Position numbers and translations under genes: made by a program. The notes below the pieces were generated by a model. That model did not search any database. It was not told the origin of the DNA and worked only from the letters and a program-made list of their open reading frames with translations. A stretch of DNA of 33,244 nt, taken from assembly GCA_964532155.1 (NCBI GenBank), contig CAZHGN010000014.1, positions 1 to 33,244 on the forward strand, written 5' to 3'. Below, one piece after another: positions 32,870-33,244 of this stretch (position 1 is its first letter; the number at the start of each line of letters is the position of its first letter). Source of the DNA: HGM11416 sp964532155. GTDB lineage: Bacteria; Bacillota; Clostridia; Christensenellales; Borkfalkiaceae.

Positions 32870-32945
32870 TTTTCCGTTCCGAAATACTAACTGCCAAGAC
32901 TGTAGCGAACCTTCACCTCCAAGTTGTAATGCGTGCCGAGCGCAC

Positions 32946-32981
32946 AAAAAAAAACGGCAAGCTTCTAACGAAACTTGCCGT
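32946..32981 (-). terminator. Terminator of the tRNA cluster
   Basis: Minus strand CGGCAAG (32980-32974) pairs with CTTGCCG (32961-32955), followed by nine T. It starts 6 bases after the CCA end of tRNA-Cys. Confidence 0.9.
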
Positions 32982-32986
32982 TTTTT

Positions 32987-33061
32987 TGGAGGTACCACCC
33001 AGATTTGAACTGGGGCATAAAGGTTTTGCAGACCTTGGCCTTACCACTTGGCTATGGTACC
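32987..33061 (-). tRNA. tRNA-Cys(GCA)
   Basis: 75 bases including encoded CCA. The acceptor arm GGTACCA pairs with TGGTACC, the discriminator is T (U73, usual for tRNA-Cys), the anticodon loop is CTGCAAA (anticodon GCA) and the T loop is TTCAAAT. Last of three minus-strand tRNAs. Confidence 0.95.
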
Positions 33062-33085
33062 GATACCCTTTTCAGAGTAAAAAAA

Positions 33086-33160
33086 TGGAGCGGGAAACGG
33101 GATTCGGACCCGCGACATTTGCCTTGGCAAGGCAACGCTCTACCACTGAGCCATTCCCGC
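33086..33160 (-). tRNA. tRNA-Gly(GCC)
   Basis: 75 bases including encoded CCA. The acceptor arm GCGGGAA pairs with TTCCCGC, the anticodon loop is TTGCCAA (anticodon GCC) and the T loop is TCCGAAT. 24 bases upstream of tRNA-Cys. Confidence 0.95.
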
Positions 33161-33189
33161 ATATTCCATAAAAATAAATATAAAGTTTT

Positions 33190-33244
33190 TGGTGGGAACA
33201 ACAGGGCTCGAACCTGTGACCCCCTGCTTGTAAGGCAGATGCTC
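33190..33244 (-). tRNA. tRNA-Val(TAC), 5' end outside the window
   Basis: The last 55 bases of a tRNA with encoded CCA. The anticodon stem TCTGC/GCAGG encloses loop CTTACAA (anticodon TAC), and the T arm is ACAGG-TTCGAGC-CCTGT. The D arm and 5' acceptor strand lie beyond the right edge. Confidence 0.92.

Noticed and set aside
32987..33244. Integration site at the tRNA genes
   Set aside because: No integrase and no duplicated tRNA 3' end in the window.

Overview
This window looks like a chromosomal segment from an uncultured, probably endospore-forming Clostridia-type Firmicute. Four things support this: the hrcA-grpE-dnaK-dnaJ order under a CIRCE operator, sepF, a spoIIID homologue, and sigma-A promoters of TTGACA/17 bp/TATAAT type with purine-rich ribosome binding sites. 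Two 100-base runs of N (7539-7638 and 13666-13765) are scaffold gaps of placeholder length, so this is a draft or metagenome assembly. I see no insertion sequence, prophage, integrase or CRISPR array.

Layout. 1-4.1 kb (minus): an ABC exporter operon whose ATPase is fused to a long YwaF/TMEM164-like membrane domain, then a large permease, then the start of a small membrane or exported protein. 4.4-9.4 kb (minus): heat-shock operon hrcA-grpE-dnaK-dnaJ with promoter, CIRCE and terminator. 9.6-11.0 kb (minus): HtrA-like lipoprotein protease. 11.1-12.3 kb (plus): YggS-type PLP protein and sepF, from a promoter that may give a leaderless transcript. 12.4-14.0 kb (minus): spoIIID and an apparently catalytically dead DeoC-like protein with a long acidic N-terminal tail, broken by the second gap. 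14.2-19.4 kb: a small membrane protein, nadD-yqeK fusion with rsfS, an unknown membrane protein, and nth-obgE-yhbY. 19.5-21.8 kb: DUF3343, a cysteine desulfurase family protein and two unknown small proteins. 21.9-24.7 kb (minus): PucR/CdaR-type regulator followed by an S41 protease, with a clear promoter and operator-like palindrome. 24.8-26.4 kb (minus): ABC-F protein. 26.6-32.7 kb (plus): a PH-domain membrane protein, an XRE-cupin regulator and potABCD. 32.7-33.2 kb: a candidate structured RNA and a minus-strand tRNA cluster (Val-Gly-Cys).

Most genes are housekeeping: protein folding, division, NAD synthesis, ribosome silencing and assembly, DNA repair, polyamine uptake. The less ordinary material is: (1) a short repeat with core TATARGTCGATTATC, six intergenic copies in 33 kb, usually at the tip of a small hairpin with differing arms; (2) the YwaF/TMEM164-ABC ATPase fusion; (3) the DeoC-like pseudoenzyme with an acidic tail; (4) a possible pseudoknotted RNA between potD and the tRNAs; (5) PotA with a duplicated TOBE region and PotD with a C-terminal membrane anchor.
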